The position numbers and the translations under genes are program-made. From Shewanella oneidensis MR-1 (GTDB taxonomy: Bacteria > Pseudomonadota > Gammaproteobacteria > Enterobacterales > Shewanellaceae): DNA of 64,000 nucleotides. Positions 18,361-27,185 of the stretch are shown here, piece by piece. The stretch covers positions 1,736,001-1,800,000 of the forward strand of contig NC_004347.2 in the NCBI RefSeq assembly GCF_000146165.2. The letters are read 5' to 3'. The notes under the pieces are model-generated. The model was not told the origin of the DNA, searched no databases, and saw only the letters and a list, made by a program, of their open reading frames with translations. Position 1 is the stretch's first letter; every line of letters starts with the position of its first letter.

Positions 18361-18699
18361 ATGACCGCGTTAACCCAAATGAAATGTGAAGCTTGCCAAG
18401 CTGATGCACCAAAAGTGACCGATGAAGAATTGGCCGAGCTTATCCGCATGATCCCCGATTGGGGCGTGCAAGTACGTGACGGTATCATGCAATTGGAACG
18501 GGTGTACAAGTTTAAAAACTTTAAACTAGCAATGGCATTTACCAATAAGTTGGCGGAACTGGCCGAGGAAGAATTCCACCATCCTGGTATTTTAACCGAG
18601 TGGGGCAAGGTGACCGTGACTTGGTGGTCACACTCGATTAAGGGGCTGCATAAGAATGACTTCATTATGGCGGCCAAGACCGACCTGTTATTAGATTAA
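18361..18699 (+). CDS. phhB: Pterin-4a-carbinolamine dehydratase PhhB
   Basis: Protein of 112 residues that dehydrates 4a-hydroxytetrahydropterin formed by PhhA. Catalytic histidines lie in EEFHHPGI and in [20 protein letters not shown] precedes ATG 18361; earlier in-frame starts are without a suitable site. It forms an operon with phhA and ends at a terminator before tyrR. Confidence 0.93.
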   Translation: MTALTQMKCEACQADAPKVTDEELAELIRMIPDWGVQVRDGIMQLERVYKFKNFKLAMAFTNKLAELAEEEFHHPGILTEWGKVTVTWWSHSIKGLHKNDFIMAAKTDLLLD

Positions 18700-18712
18700 A
18701 AAGTTAATATTT

Positions 18713-18751
18713 AAAATCAGCATCTTAATGCAATTTTGATGCTGATTTTTT
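18713..18751 (+). terminator. Terminator after phhB
   Basis: Stem AAAATCAGCATC / GATGCTGATTTT with a 13-nt loop, followed by TTCTTCCTG. Confidence 0.85.
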
Positions 18752-18838
18752 CTTCCTGTTACAAATGCGCTGTAAACTAGGCTTGCCACTTTGAGCGTAA
18801 CCTTCTAACGTATACACGCCCAGCTATTAATTCTGCCC

Positions 18839-18854
18839 TTTACGTTTGCGTAAA
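18839..18854. promoter_or_regulatory. Palindromic LiuR-like box upstream of tyrR
   Basis: TTTACGTTTGCGTAAA has perfect 6-bp arms around TTTG and differs by one base from the box at 27091 before the valine operon. It lies 106 bases before the tyrR start. Assignment to LiuR rests on recalled resemblance to the motif described for that MerR-type regulator. Confidence 0.6.
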
Positions 18855-18959
18855 CTAAATACGTTTCGTCAAACGAATCTCTTATGAGGTCATACTCAGG
18901 AACAATAGCTCGCACGGTTTATTCCAAAATTCGAATCAAAAAAAGGAATATCAGTCATT

Positions 18960-20498
18960 ATGCGCTTGGAAGTTAGCTGTCAAGATCGCGTGGGTTTAGC
19001 GAAAGACATCTTAGTCGTGTTAGAACGTTATGGCATTAATCTCATTGCCATTGATGCCAGTAATCAAGGCTTTCTCTACCTGCAATTTGCCGAAGTCAGT
19101 TTTGAAACCTTAAGTGCTTTGATGCCGCAAATCCGCAAAGTGGAGAGTGTCCATGATGTGCGAACGGTGTCATTCATGCCGTCGGAGCAGGAACACTACG
19201 CCTTAAAAACCCTGCTTAAAACCCTCCCAGACTCAGTGTTTTCCATCGACGTGAAGGCGCGTATTCGCATTGTGAACGAATCGGCGCTGCTCAACATGGG
19301 CATGGGAGAACATGAAGTGCTCGATGAATCCTTAAATCATTGGGTGCAAGGTTTTAACTTCAGCCGCTGGCTCAGTGAGGGCCAAGTGCTGCCGCAGGCG
19401 GCGCGGGTGAATATTGGCCAAAACGAATATCTGGCTGAAATGTTACCGATTTATTTACCCGATGAGGATGAGAAAACTATCCTTGTCGGTGCGGTGGTGT
19501 CGCTGAAATCGCCTGCGCGGGTGGGTAAACAATTTAATGCGCTGCAAAATCAAACCACAGGCTTTGAAAATGTGTTGGCCAGCAGCGACAAGATGAAAGA
19601 AGTGCTTAAACAAGCCCGCCGCATGGCGCAGCTCGATGCGCCATTACTGATCACGGGCGAAACTGGCACGGGTAAAGAACTCATGGCCAGAGCCAGCCAT
19701 GATGCCAGCATGCGCCGCGAAAAGCCGTTTATCGCCATTAACTGTGCAGCATTGCCCGATAGCGCCGCCGAAGAAGAACTGTTTGGCTACGTCAGCCAAG
19801 GCAAAGTGATCAAGCGTGGCTTTTTTGAAGAGGCGAAGGGCGGGACTGTATTCCTCGATGAAGTGGCTGAAATGTCCAAGGCGGCGCAGGTCAAACTGCT
19901 ACGGTTATTACAGGATGGCACTTTTAGACGCATTGGTGGCGACGAAGAAGTCCGCGCCGATGTGCGAATTATCTGCTCGACCCAGAAAAACTTAGCCGAG
20001 CTATGTCAAACCGGTGAATTTAGGGAAGATTTGTACTATCGCATCCATGTGCTTAGCTATCACATTCCGTCACTGCGTGAGCGCAAAGTCGATATTATTC
20101 CGCTGACAGAGATGTTCCTCGAGCATTACAGCCAGCAATTATCCAGCCCTGTCAGGCGGATTTCGGCCCAATGCCGTGATCATCTGTTAACTTACGCTTG
20201 GCCGGGTAACGTCCGTCAGCTTAAAAACGCAGTCTTCAGAGCCGTATCCATGTGGGATGGTTCGGGTGAATTAACCGTTGAGCAACTTAAGTTGCCATCC
20301 TACGCCGAAGGTTTTGGTTATTTCGATAATGCCTTTGAAGGTAATCTCGATGATGCGATGAAGCAATTTGAGGCCAGCTTACTGCGCCGCTTATATCCGG
20401 CTTACCCAAGTACTCGGCAATTGGCAAAGAAATTGGGCGTGTCCCACACGGCTATTGCTAACAAACTTCGGGAATATAAGATCGCCAAGCCAAAGTAA
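18960..20498 (+). CDS. tyrR: Transcriptional regulator TyrR
   Basis: Regulator of aromatic amino acid genes, 512 residues. An N-terminal ACT domain (RLEVSCQDRVGLAKDI) is followed by a PAS-like domain, an AAA+ domain with GETGTGKE near residue 232 and GGTVFLDEVAEM, and a C-terminal helix-turn-helix (TRQLAKKLGVSHTAI). The GAFTGA loop needed to contact sigma-54 is absent, as known for TyrR. It sits between phhAB and fahA-maiA, consistent with local control. A LiuR-like box precedes it. Confidence 0.93.
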   Translation: MRLEVSCQDRVGLAKDILVVLERYGINLIAIDASNQGFLYLQFAEVSFETLSALMPQIRKVESVHDVRTVSFMPSEQEHYALKTLLKTLPDSVFSIDVKARIRIVNESALLNMGMGEHEVLDESLNHWVQGFNFSRWLSEGQVLPQAARVNIGQNEYLAEMLPIYLPDEDEKTILVGAVVSLKSPARVGKQFNALQNQTTGFENVLASSDKMKEVLKQARRMAQLDAPLLITGETGTGKELMARASHDASMRREKPFIAINCAALPDSAAEEELFGYVSQGKVIKRGFFEEAKGGTVFLDEVAEMSKAAQVKLLRLLQDGTFRRIGGDEEVRADVRIICSTQKNLAELCQTGEFREDLYYRIHVLSYHIPSLRERKVDIIPLTEMFLEHYSQQLSSPVRRISAQCRDHLLTYAWPGNVRQLKNAVFRAVSMWDGSGELTVEQLKLPSYAEGFGYFDNAFEGNLDDAMKQFEASLLRRLYPAYPSTRQLAKKLGVSHTAIANKLREYKIAKPK

Positions 20499-20507
20499 TC
20501 TTGGCTT
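20487..20507 (+). other. Weak hairpin at the tyrR stop
   Basis: AAGCCAA / TTGGCTT flank the TAA codon. There is no T-run, so termination is uncertain. Confidence 0.35.
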
Positions 20508-20839
20508 AAGTTTGAGATGTAACAGTATCGTTCCACTTTATTGCTGACTTTTTCACCATATCGTTCAGCGAAATAGTGACAAGCGGCAACATTGTAGAAA
20601 ACGTAATGATTAGTTTACAGAATGTAAAAAAACAAGCTGAAATGTGATTTTGTTCACGCTATAGGAATCCGCCGTCGCTTCGGGTATTTCTACGCGCAGC
20701 AAACCCTAATACCGAGTCAATATAGGTTTTTATTCACCTATGTTCTCGTCAGCAAAAATTCGCGTTAGCTGATATTGTCGGTTAACCATAACGAGATAAA
20801 AAGCGTAGTACGCCGAGCCGTAGAAGCACAGGAGCAGAT
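20499..20839. other. Intergenic region between tyrR and fahA
   Basis: AT-rich with isolated TGTAAA and TGTGA half-sites (about 20630-20660). It probably holds the fahA-maiA promoter. Only AGGAG upstream of ATG 20840 is clear. Confidence 0.4.
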
Positions 20840-21826
20840 ATGAAACTTGCTAGTTATAACAATGGTCGCCGCGATGGTCAGTTGATGTTAGTGAGCCGCG
20901 ATCTCACTCAAACGGTGGCCGTGCCAGCGATTGCCCATACGATGCAGCAATTACTCGATGGTTGGGAACTGCTCAAACCGCAATTACAAGAATTGTACGA
21001 TGCGCTCAATGAAGGCAAATTACCTAACACGCAAACCTTTGATGAAACTAAATGTTTATCCCCCTTGCCACGGGCGTATCAATGGGCCGATGGCAGTGCC
21101 TACGTGAACCACGTGGAGTTAGTCCGTAAGGCGCGCGGCGCTGAAATGCCTGAAACCTTCTGGACCGATCCGCTGTTTTACCAAGGTGGCTCTGACAGCT
21201 TTATCGCGCCAAAGGCGGATATTCCGCTGGCGAGCGAAGATTGGGGCATCGATTTCGAATCTGAAATCGCAGTGATCACTGATGATGTACCTATGGGCGT
21301 GAGTGCTGAAAATGCAGCAAAACACATCAAACTGCTGATGTTAGTCAACGATGTGTCATTGCGTAATTTGATCCCGGCAGAGCTCGCCAAAGGCTTTGGT
21401 TTCTTCCAATCTAAACCTTCGAGCAGCTTCTCTCCGGTAGCCATTACGCCAGATGAATTAGGCCATCGCTGGGAAGATTCAAAGGTGCATTTACCGCTTA
21501 TCACCTACTTAAACGGTGAGTTATTCGGTCGCCCAAATGCAGGTGTCGATATGACCTTTAACTTCAGTCAGTTAGTATCTCATGTCGCTAAAACCCGTCC
21601 ATTGGGTGCGGGCGCCATTATCGGGTCTGGTACGATTTCTAACTATGACCGCAGTGCAGGTTCGAGCTGCTTAGCTGAAAAACGTATGCTCGAAGTGATT
21701 GCCGACGGTAAAGCGAGCACACCGTTTATGCGCTTTGGCGATACAGTGCGTATTGAAATGCTCGATGACAATGGCGTGTCTATTTTTGGCTCAATCGATC
21801 AAAAAGTGGTTGAGTACAAGGCGTAA
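20840..21826 (+). CDS. Fumarylacetoacetate hydrolase family protein
   Basis: Protein of 328 residues; the last enzyme of tyrosine breakdown, cleaving fumarylacetoacetate to fumarate and acetoacetate. The FAH core is present: metal ligands in DFESEIAVI, NDVSLRNL, FFQSKPSSSFSPVAI and GSGTISNYD. It is followed, after a hairpin, by maleylacetoacetate isomerase, which makes its substrate. The size and context support true fumarylacetoacetase rather than another FAH-fold hydrolase. Confidence 0.9.
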   Translation: MKLASYNNGRRDGQLMLVSRDLTQTVAVPAIAHTMQQLLDGWELLKPQLQELYDALNEGKLPNTQTFDETKCLSPLPRAYQWADGSAYVNHVELVRKARGAEMPETFWTDPLFYQGGSDSFIAPKADIPLASEDWGIDFESEIAVITDDVPMGVSAENAAKHIKLLMLVNDVSLRNLIPAELAKGFGFFQSKPSSSFSPVAITPDELGHRWEDSKVHLPLITYLNGELFGRPNAGVDMTFNFSQLVSHVAKTRPLGAGAIIGSGTISNYDRSAGSSCLAEKRMLEVIADGKASTPFMRFGDTVRIEMLDDNGVSIFGSIDQKVVEYKA

Positions 21827-21859
21827 GGCTTTTTATTTGAAAATGGATAGATAATATCG

Positions 21860-21883
21860 ACGGGGCTATATAGCCCCGTTTTT
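21860..21883 (+). terminator. Terminator between the FAH gene and maiA
   Basis: Ten-bp palindrome ACGGGGCTAT / ATAGCCCCGT ending in TTTTT. It may attenuate rather than fully stop transcription into maiA, which starts 27 bases later. Confidence 0.8.
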
Positions 21884-21910
21884 ATCAGAATTTTATAAGG
21901 ACAGCGTGAG

Positions 21911-22561
21911 ATGATACTTTACGGTTATTGGCGCTCTAGCGCGGCCTATCGTGTGCGTATCGCCCTCAATCTTAAAGGTGTGAGCGCCGAGCAGTTGTCG
22001 GTGCATTTAGTGCGTGATGGTGGCGAACAACATAAAGCGGATTATATTGCGTTAAATCCGCAGGAGCTGGTGCCTACACTGGTGGTTGATGATGAGCAGG
22101 ACGGTGATGCGTTAACCCAATCTTTGGCGATTATCGAATATCTGGATGAGCTATATCCTAAAACGCCGCTATTGCCAGCCTCGGCCCTTGAGCGTGCCCA
22201 TGTACGCGCCATGGCGTTAACTATCGCCTGCGAAATTCACCCCCTCAATAATCTGCGTGTATTGCAATATTTAACGCAAAAGTTGACCGTGAATGAAGAG
22301 GCTAAAAGTGCTTGGTATCACCACTGGGTGGCGACAGGATTTACGGCGCTTGAAACCCAATTAGTACGTCACAGTGGCCGTTATTGCTTTGGGGATAAGG
22401 TGACTATTGCAGATTTGTGTTTAGTGCCGCAGGTGTATAATGCCCAGCGTTTTAACGTGGATTTAACGCCTTATCCGAACATTATGCGAGTGTGGGCCGA
22501 ATGCAATCAGTTACCAGCCTTTGCGGATGCGGCGCCCGAGCGCCAAGCCGATGCGGTTTAA
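21911..22561 (+). CDS. maiA: Maleylacetoacetate isomerase MaiA
   Basis: Zeta-class glutathione S-transferase of 216 residues. It begins with LYGYWRSSAAYRVRIALN, the class motif carrying the active-site serines, then NPQELVPTL and QSLAIIEYLDE. It isomerises maleylacetoacetate to fumarylacetoacetate with glutathione. Its order after the FAH gene completes a tyrosine-catabolic pair. Confidence 0.93.
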   Translation: MILYGYWRSSAAYRVRIALNLKGVSAEQLSVHLVRDGGEQHKADYIALNPQELVPTLVVDDEQDGDALTQSLAIIEYLDELYPKTPLLPASALERAHVRAMALTIACEIHPLNNLRVLQYLTQKLTVNEEAKSAWYHHWVATGFTALETQLVRHSGRYCFGDKVTIADLCLVPQVYNAQRFNVDLTPYPNIMRVWAECNQLPAFADAAPERQADAV

Positions 22562-22662
22562 TCCGTCGTTACGTGCTAAATCAGTGCTATGAAACCGATT
22601 ACGAAGTGGTGTCAGTCGATGTCACTTCTGTGTTTCTAACTTATTAAAGCGGATTTTAGCCA

Positions 22663-23250
22663 ATGACTGAAACCGAATTAAGCGAACGATTGCGCACATG
22701 GCTAAGCCAAGATAACGAACGGATGCGAGCGCTTGAGTTAGTATTGCAATGCGCTCAAGTGCATGACATGCCGCAGTGGTGTATTGCGGCCGGATTTGTT
22801 CGAAATTTGGTGTGGGACAAGTTGCATGGTTTCGACCGCCAGCCATTAAACGATATCGATCTCATTTACTATTGTCCCTTGGATGCCAGACCCGAGCGGG
22901 ACTGGGCGATAGAAGCCTGTCTGCGAGCTTGTGCACCAGAGTTACCCTGGTCAGTAAAAAATCAGGCGCGAATGCACCTTAAAAATCATGATAATCCCTA
23001 TCAGTCATCCTCAGATGCCATGGCCTATTGGCCCGAAATGGAAACCGCTGTCGGTGTGTCACTTAACCCTACGCTTAAGACTTCAGCTTCTGTCATTGAG
23101 AACTTACAAATCGTTGCACCCTTTGGCTTAGCCTCATTACTTGCCTTAACATTAACTCGAAATCCTCGGCGTAGTTTGGCGGTATTTGAGCAGCGCATTA
23201 TCGCAAAGGGCTGGCTTTCACAATACCCACAACTTGTTTTAGCCAACTAA
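22663..23250 (+). CDS. Nucleotidyltransferase family protein (DUF925 type)
   Basis: Protein of 195 residues. It has a degenerate nucleotidyltransferase signature: GGFVRNLVWD is represented by AAGFVRNLVWDKL, and the acid pair by NDIDLIYY. ARMHLKN and PTLKTSASVIENL are typical of the DUF925 group. Substrate unknown. It begins about 100 bases after maiA and shares no pathway with it that I can see. Confidence 0.75.
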   Translation: MTETELSERLRTWLSQDNERMRALELVLQCAQVHDMPQWCIAAGFVRNLVWDKLHGFDRQPLNDIDLIYYCPLDARPERDWAIEACLRACAPELPWSVKNQARMHLKNHDNPYQSSSDAMAYWPEMETAVGVSLNPTLKTSASVIENLQIVAPFGLASLLALTLTRNPRRSLAVFEQRIIAKGWLSQYPQLVLAN

Positions 23251-23499
23251 GCCATTTAATCAACATTAGACGAGTGGCTTATTCTATTGTTCGCAGATAA
23301 ATGCATGTGAGCAGGAATGAGCGTTTCTGACGTCGATATCTTAACTATACCTCTTGACCTACTTTGTATGACCTTTTAGTGGTTTCTTACTGTTGATAGT
23401 AGTCAACTTCCATCTTTTTAATCTCAGTTGATGTAAATGAAATGTAAAGGGCGATATTGGCTGTTTATCCCTTATTACTCCTTGTGGAGGTAATTAGTC

Positions 23500-23550
23500 A
23501 TGTCTAATGCACGCGCTCGCTCACAAAAAACTAACTGGTATTATCAATAA
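23500..23550 (+). CDS. Putative 16-residue small ORF with strong ribosome-binding site
   Basis: ATG 23500 is preceded by GGAGG nine bases upstream, and encodes MSNARARSQKTNWYYQ before TAA. The peptide is basic at the start and aromatic at the end. It lies 170 bases before ompW. It could be a small protein or a leader peptide; no known family is recognised, and chance is possible. Confidence 0.35.
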   Translation: MSNARARSQKTNWYYQ

Positions 23551-23562
23551 ATGTTTGCTTAG

Positions 23563-23579
23563 CGTGATTTGGATCTCAA
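23563..23579. promoter_or_regulatory. Possible CRP-type site upstream of ompW
   Basis: CGTGATTTGGATCTCAA resembles TGTGA-N6-TCACA with one mismatch in each arm. It lies about 145 bases before the ompW start, upstream of the FNR box. Confidence 0.4.
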
Positions 23580-23614
23580 TGGTCATACCTAAAAATAAGT
23601 AGCACCACTTAATT

Positions 23615-23628
23615 TTGATTTGGATCAA
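23615..23628. promoter_or_regulatory. Perfect FNR/EtrA box upstream of ompW
   Basis: TTGAT-TTGG-ATCAA matches the FNR consensus TTGAT-N4-ATCAA exactly. It lies about 90 bases before the ompW start, suitable for oxygen-dependent control by the Shewanella FNR homologue EtrA. Confidence 0.7.
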
Positions 23629-23720
23629 TAATGTAAAGAAATTTATCTGGCAGTGTAGGCGTCAATTGTTAAGGATGTAATGTAAAACAAAAACCAATGT
23701 TGTACATATGGAGTATGATG

Positions 23721-24365
23721 ATGAATAAAACTACTGTTTCTACACTGATCGCTGCCACCCTGTTAGCTGCTGGTTTCTCTGCTTCTGTTTCTGCCCACCA
23801 AGCAGGCGATATTATTGTTCGTGCTGGTGCAGTGGTTGTTGCGCCAAATGAATCGAGTGATGATGTTGCAGGTAATGGTGAGTTTCAAATTAGCAATAAC
23901 ACTCAACTAGGCTTAAATTTTGGTTATATGCTGACCGATAATTTTGGTGTAGAGCTATTAGCTGCGACACCTTTTAGCCATGATGTATCTTTAGCTGGTA
24001 TTGGCAAAATTGCAGAAACGAAACATTTACCTCCAACTCTAGTGGCGCAGTATTATTTCGGTAATGCCCAATCTACATTACGTCCATATGTGGGCGTTGG
24101 TGTGAACTACACTAACTTCTTCGACAATGAATTCACTAACGATTTAAATGGCGCGTTAACTGACTTAAGCATGAGCACTTCATGGGGCTTAGCGGCTCAA
24201 GTGGGTCTGGATTACCAAGTCAATAAAAACTGGTTAGTGAACGCTTCAGTATGGTATGCCCAGATTAGCACTGATGTAGAATTTAAATTGGGTGGTAAAC
24301 CAGTGACTATTGAAACAGATATTAACCCATGGGTTTATATGGTTAGCGTGGGTTACACTTTCTAA
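23721..24365 (+). CDS. ompW: OmpW family outer-membrane protein
   Basis: Precursor of about 214 residues with a signal peptide ending in SVSAHQ, then an eight-stranded barrel (QLGLNFGYMLTDNFGVELLA, LRPYVGVGVNY, aromatic C-terminus VGYTF). OmpW forms a narrow hydrophobic channel. Three ATGs lie in tandem (23715, 23718, 23721); GGAG at 23710 best fits 23721. Control by oxygen through the upstream FNR box is likely. Confidence 0.9.
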   Translation: MNKTTVSTLIAATLLAAGFSASVSAHQAGDIIVRAGAVVVAPNESSDDVAGNGEFQISNNTQLGLNFGYMLTDNFGVELLAATPFSHDVSLAGIGKIAETKHLPPTLVAQYYFGNAQSTLRPYVGVGVNYTNFFDNEFTNDLNGALTDLSMSTSWGLAAQVGLDYQVNKNWLVNASVWYAQISTDVEFKLGGKPVTIETDINPWVYMVSVGYTF

Positions 24366-24383
24366 TTATCTGATTAGAAAATT

Positions 24384-24410
24384 AAAAAAGGAGCCAGCGG
24401 CTCCTTTTTT
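24384..24410. terminator. Bidirectional terminator between ompW and the SDR gene
   Basis: AAAAAAGGAGCC-AGC-GGCTCCTTTTTT, a 12-bp stem with A/T tails on both sides, placed between convergent genes. Confidence 0.92.
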
Positions 24411-24448
24411 GTTTTTCGCAGTTTTATAAAATAAAACGCGGAACAACA

Positions 24449-25192
24449 CTACTTTTTGGCCTTTTTCGGCTTCCAGTGTCGAGTGTTATAGATAAACTCC
24501 GGCAGTAATTTAGTCAGCCAAGCCACTAAGCGCCAACGCTTGGTTACATAGACACGGCGTTTACCTTGCTGCATAGCCTTAATGATTTGCGCGGCGACTT
24601 GCGGGAGCGGGGCAAGCCATAGCGTGCTTTGCTGCATGGCGGCTTTATCCAGCAAACCGAGCTGAATATCGGTAATGGTTATGGGCAATTTAAGCCGCTG
24701 AGCATGCATGCTTAAGCCTTCCAAATAGTTTTGGGCAAAGGCTTTGGATGCATGATAAGCCACGCTCGGGCCGCCGCGCAGACCAGCAATCGAGTTAATG
24801 GCGGCAAGCTGGCCGTAACCCTGTTCGCGAAATAATCTAAATGCGGTATTGCAGATAGCGGCAAAGCCCCGCACATTGACGTCGATAATGTCTTGCTCTG
24901 GTAGCCATGGCAGCTCAGGATCGTAGCTATTGAGTCCGGTATTCACCAAGACTAAATGAGCACCGCCGAGACTTTGCCAGACGTTTTCGAGCTGTTCGAT
25001 GATAGCGCTTGGCTGTTCTATTTGCAGTGAAAATACCTGTACCTTAGTGGGTAAGGTTGAGGCGAACTCGCGCAGCGATTCGACATCCTGCGCAAAAAGC
25101 GCTAATTCAACTTGCTGATCGGCCAATTGTTTGGCAAGTTCGCGGCTTAAATGTGAGCTAGCGCCCACAATTATCGCAGTTGCTTGGGTCAT
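24449..25192 (-). CDS. Short-chain dehydrogenase/reductase
   Basis: Classical SDR of about 247 residues. The nucleotide-binding loop is GASSHLSREL, followed by LVNTGLN (the NNAG equivalent, altered), INSIAGLRGG with the catalytic Ser, and YHASK. The C-terminus is very basic (KPKKAKK) after a hydrophobic patch, suggesting membrane contact. The substrate is unknown. The start is uncertain: ATG 25192 gives a normal SDR N-terminus, ATG 25225 is possible, and neither has a strong ribosome-binding site. Confidence 0.75.
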   Translation of the reverse strand: MTQATAIIVGASSHLSRELAKQLADQQVELALFAQDVESLREFASTLPTKVQVFSLQIEQPSAIIEQLENVWQSLGGAHLVLVNTGLNSYDPELPWLPEQDIIDVNVRGFAAICNTAFRLFREQGYGQLAAINSIAGLRGGPSVAYHASKAFAQNYLEGLSMHAQRLKLPITITDIQLGLLDKAAMQQSTLWLAPLPQVAAQIIKAMQQGKRRVYVTKRWRLVAWLTKLLPEFIYNTRHWKPKKAKK

Positions 25193-25309
25193 AAATTTTT
25201 CGGCAACGAAATGGTGGCTTATCATAGGAAGATATGTCCAGCATGACAAGATTTATAGCTTGGGCGTGTAGACATCCAGAAGTCTTTATGTATGATTAGG
25301 AGAAATGAA

Positions 25310-25744
25310 ATGACACATGGGTTAAGGATTAGCGGACTGACATCTGCATGGCAAAAATGGGTGGCAATGGTATTACTTGCGGTGACGACGATGATGACAG
25401 GTTGTGCAACACCAAATGCGGTTGTCGAGATTAAAGGTGAGGCTATGTACCGCGAGCGTATCGCATTGCCTGCCGAAGCCAAGTTGATTGTGCAGTTGCT
25501 TGATGTCTCTAAGATGGATGTGCCTGCTGTGGTGCTGGCAGAGCGTGAGAGTCAAGGCGCTAAAACCCCGACGCCATTTAGTTTTACTATGGGGCGAGAT
25601 CAGTTTGAAGCAGGGCATACCTATGCCATTGGGGCAAGGATAATGCTCGGTGATAAGTTATTGTTTATTAATACTCAAGCCTATCACGTCGACCTTAATT
25701 CGACTGAGCCTATGACGATACTGCTTGAGAAAGTCGGCCGCTAA
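25310..25744 (+). CDS. YbaY-family lipoprotein
   Basis: Lipoprotein of 144 residues. The signal ends in TMMTGCA. The mature domain matches the YbaY type: GEAMYRERIALPAEAKLIVQ, ...LDVSKMDVPAVVLAE, PFSFTMGRDQF, YAIGARIMLGDKLLF. The function is not established. AGGAG lies nine bases upstream of ATG 25310. Confidence 0.75.
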   Translation: MTHGLRISGLTSAWQKWVAMVLLAVTTMMTGCATPNAVVEIKGEAMYRERIALPAEAKLIVQLLDVSKMDVPAVVLAERESQGAKTPTPFSFTMGRDQFEAGHTYAIGARIMLGDKLLFINTQAYHVDLNSTEPMTILLEKVGR

Positions 25745-25813
25745 TTTGTTTGCTCTTTGTTGAGTGGCATACGCGCGCCGGAACCGTTGATTGTTGAACA
25801 GAAGAGGCGCGGT

Positions 25814-26755
25814 ATGCCAGTTAAAATTCCAGATCATCTGCCTGCAGCAGGGATTTTAGAATCTGAAAATATTTTCGTAATGTCCGAAACTCGGGCTGCA
25901 AATCAAGATATCAGGCCAATGAAGGTACTGATTTTGAATTTGATGCCCAATAAAATCGAGACCGAAACCCAGCTTTTACGCCTATTGGGTAATACTCCGT
26001 TACAGGTGGATGTGGATTTACTGCGTATCCACGATAAAGAGTCGAAACACACCTCAATCGATCATATGAACACCTTCTACCGTGATTTTGAGGATGTGCG
26101 CCATAAAAACTACGACGGCCTGATCATCACGGGGGCGCCCCTTGGACAAATCGATTTTGAGGATGTGACTTACTGGGATCATATCCGCGAGATTATCGAT
26201 TGGTCACAGCAGCATGTAACCTCGGTGCTCTTTCTTTGCTGGGCGGCCCATGCGGGGCTTTACCATCTCTATGGATTAAATCGTAAAATCCTTGAGCAAA
26301 AGCGTTCTGGCGTATTTGTCCACCGCCGTACCTGCCAGCATTTCCCGCTGCTGCGCGGATTTGATGATGAGTTCTTTGCGCCCCATTCGCGCTTTGCCGA
26401 GATGGATGTCGAGGAGATTAGGCAACATCCACAGTTGCAGTTATTGGCCGAGTCTGATGAGGCGGGGGCTTATTTGGTATTAAGTCGCAATAATCGCAAC
26501 TTGTTTGTCATGGGTCACCCTGAGTATCAAAAATCCACCCTAAACGATGAATATCATCGGGATTTGGCGCAGAGCTTAAACCCAAATGTGCCACAAAACT
26601 ATTATCGTAACGATGATCCTAAGGCCGATGCCATTGCCCGTTGGCACAGCCATGGCAGTTTGTTGGTCAGTAATTGGCTTAACTATTACGTTTACCAATT
26701 AACGCCTTACGACCTGAGTGATATGACGGCGATGACACCATGGGAATCGCAGTAG
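25814..26755 (+). CDS. metA: Homoserine O-succinyltransferase MetA
   Basis: Protein of 313 residues for the first committed step of methionine synthesis. Visible are [21 protein letters not shown], the catalytic Cys in [10 protein letters not shown], and the His and Glu in FVMGHPEY. Acyl specificity (succinyl or acetyl) cannot be fixed from sequence alone. AGAGG precedes the ATG. No Met box or SAM riboswitch was seen upstream. Confidence 0.92.
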   Translation: MPVKIPDHLPAAGILESENIFVMSETRAANQDIRPMKVLILNLMPNKIETETQLLRLLGNTPLQVDVDLLRIHDKESKHTSIDHMNTFYRDFEDVRHKNYDGLIITGAPLGQIDFEDVTYWDHIREIIDWSQQHVTSVLFLCWAAHAGLYHLYGLNRKILEQKRSGVFVHRRTCQHFPLLRGFDDEFFAPHSRFAEMDVEEIRQHPQLQLLAESDEAGAYLVLSRNNRNLFVMGHPEYQKSTLNDEYHRDLAQSLNPNVPQNYYRNDDPKADAIARWHSHGSLLVSNWLNYYVYQLTPYDLSDMTAMTPWESQ

Positions 26756-26774
26756 GGATATTGTTTTAGTTTGT

Positions 26775-26807
26775 CAGGCATTGACAGTTTCTTGAGCTCA
26801 ATGCCTG
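26775..26807 (+). other. Inverted repeat downstream of metA
   Basis: CAGGCATTGA / TCAATGCCTG, a 10-bp perfect stem with a 13-nt loop, 19 bases after the metA stop. It lacks a T-run, so it could be a weak terminator or a 3' stabiliser. Confidence 0.5.
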
Positions 26808-27090
26808 TAGAATCACCTTGCTATGCTGTTTCTGTTTGCTTGAATCATTTGAGCTGACTGATAAATTTACCATTCGTTTAGCCACTGTTTGCTCGCCTGT
26901 TTACCTCATTTGTCTTTAGCGCTGTTCATCATCCGCTGGTAAGGTTTTGTTTCGGCTGCAAGCCAAGCGCTTTTATTGAGTCACTTCCTCCTTGTCACCA
27001 TTTCAAATGCCGTTAAGGCCTCTCGACTGTAAATCCTGACTGACAATGCGGCTTAGATAAAATCGATAAATTAGACCAAGGAATACTTGC

Positions 27091-27106
27091 TTTACGTTCG
27101 CGTAAA
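27091..27106. promoter_or_regulatory. Palindromic LiuR-like box upstream of the valine operon
   Basis: TTTACG-TTCG-CGTAAA, perfect 6-bp arms, followed by ACGTC. It lies 80 bases before the thiolase start in a 430-base region that otherwise shows only the metA-proximal hairpin. It is one base different from the box before tyrR. Confidence 0.65.
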
Positions 27107-27185
27107 CGTCAGAGTGGTTTCATTGTCACACTTTATCCGCCAATGGCGTGTATTACCGCCAAGGCACATTTAGCTTGGAGTCTCC

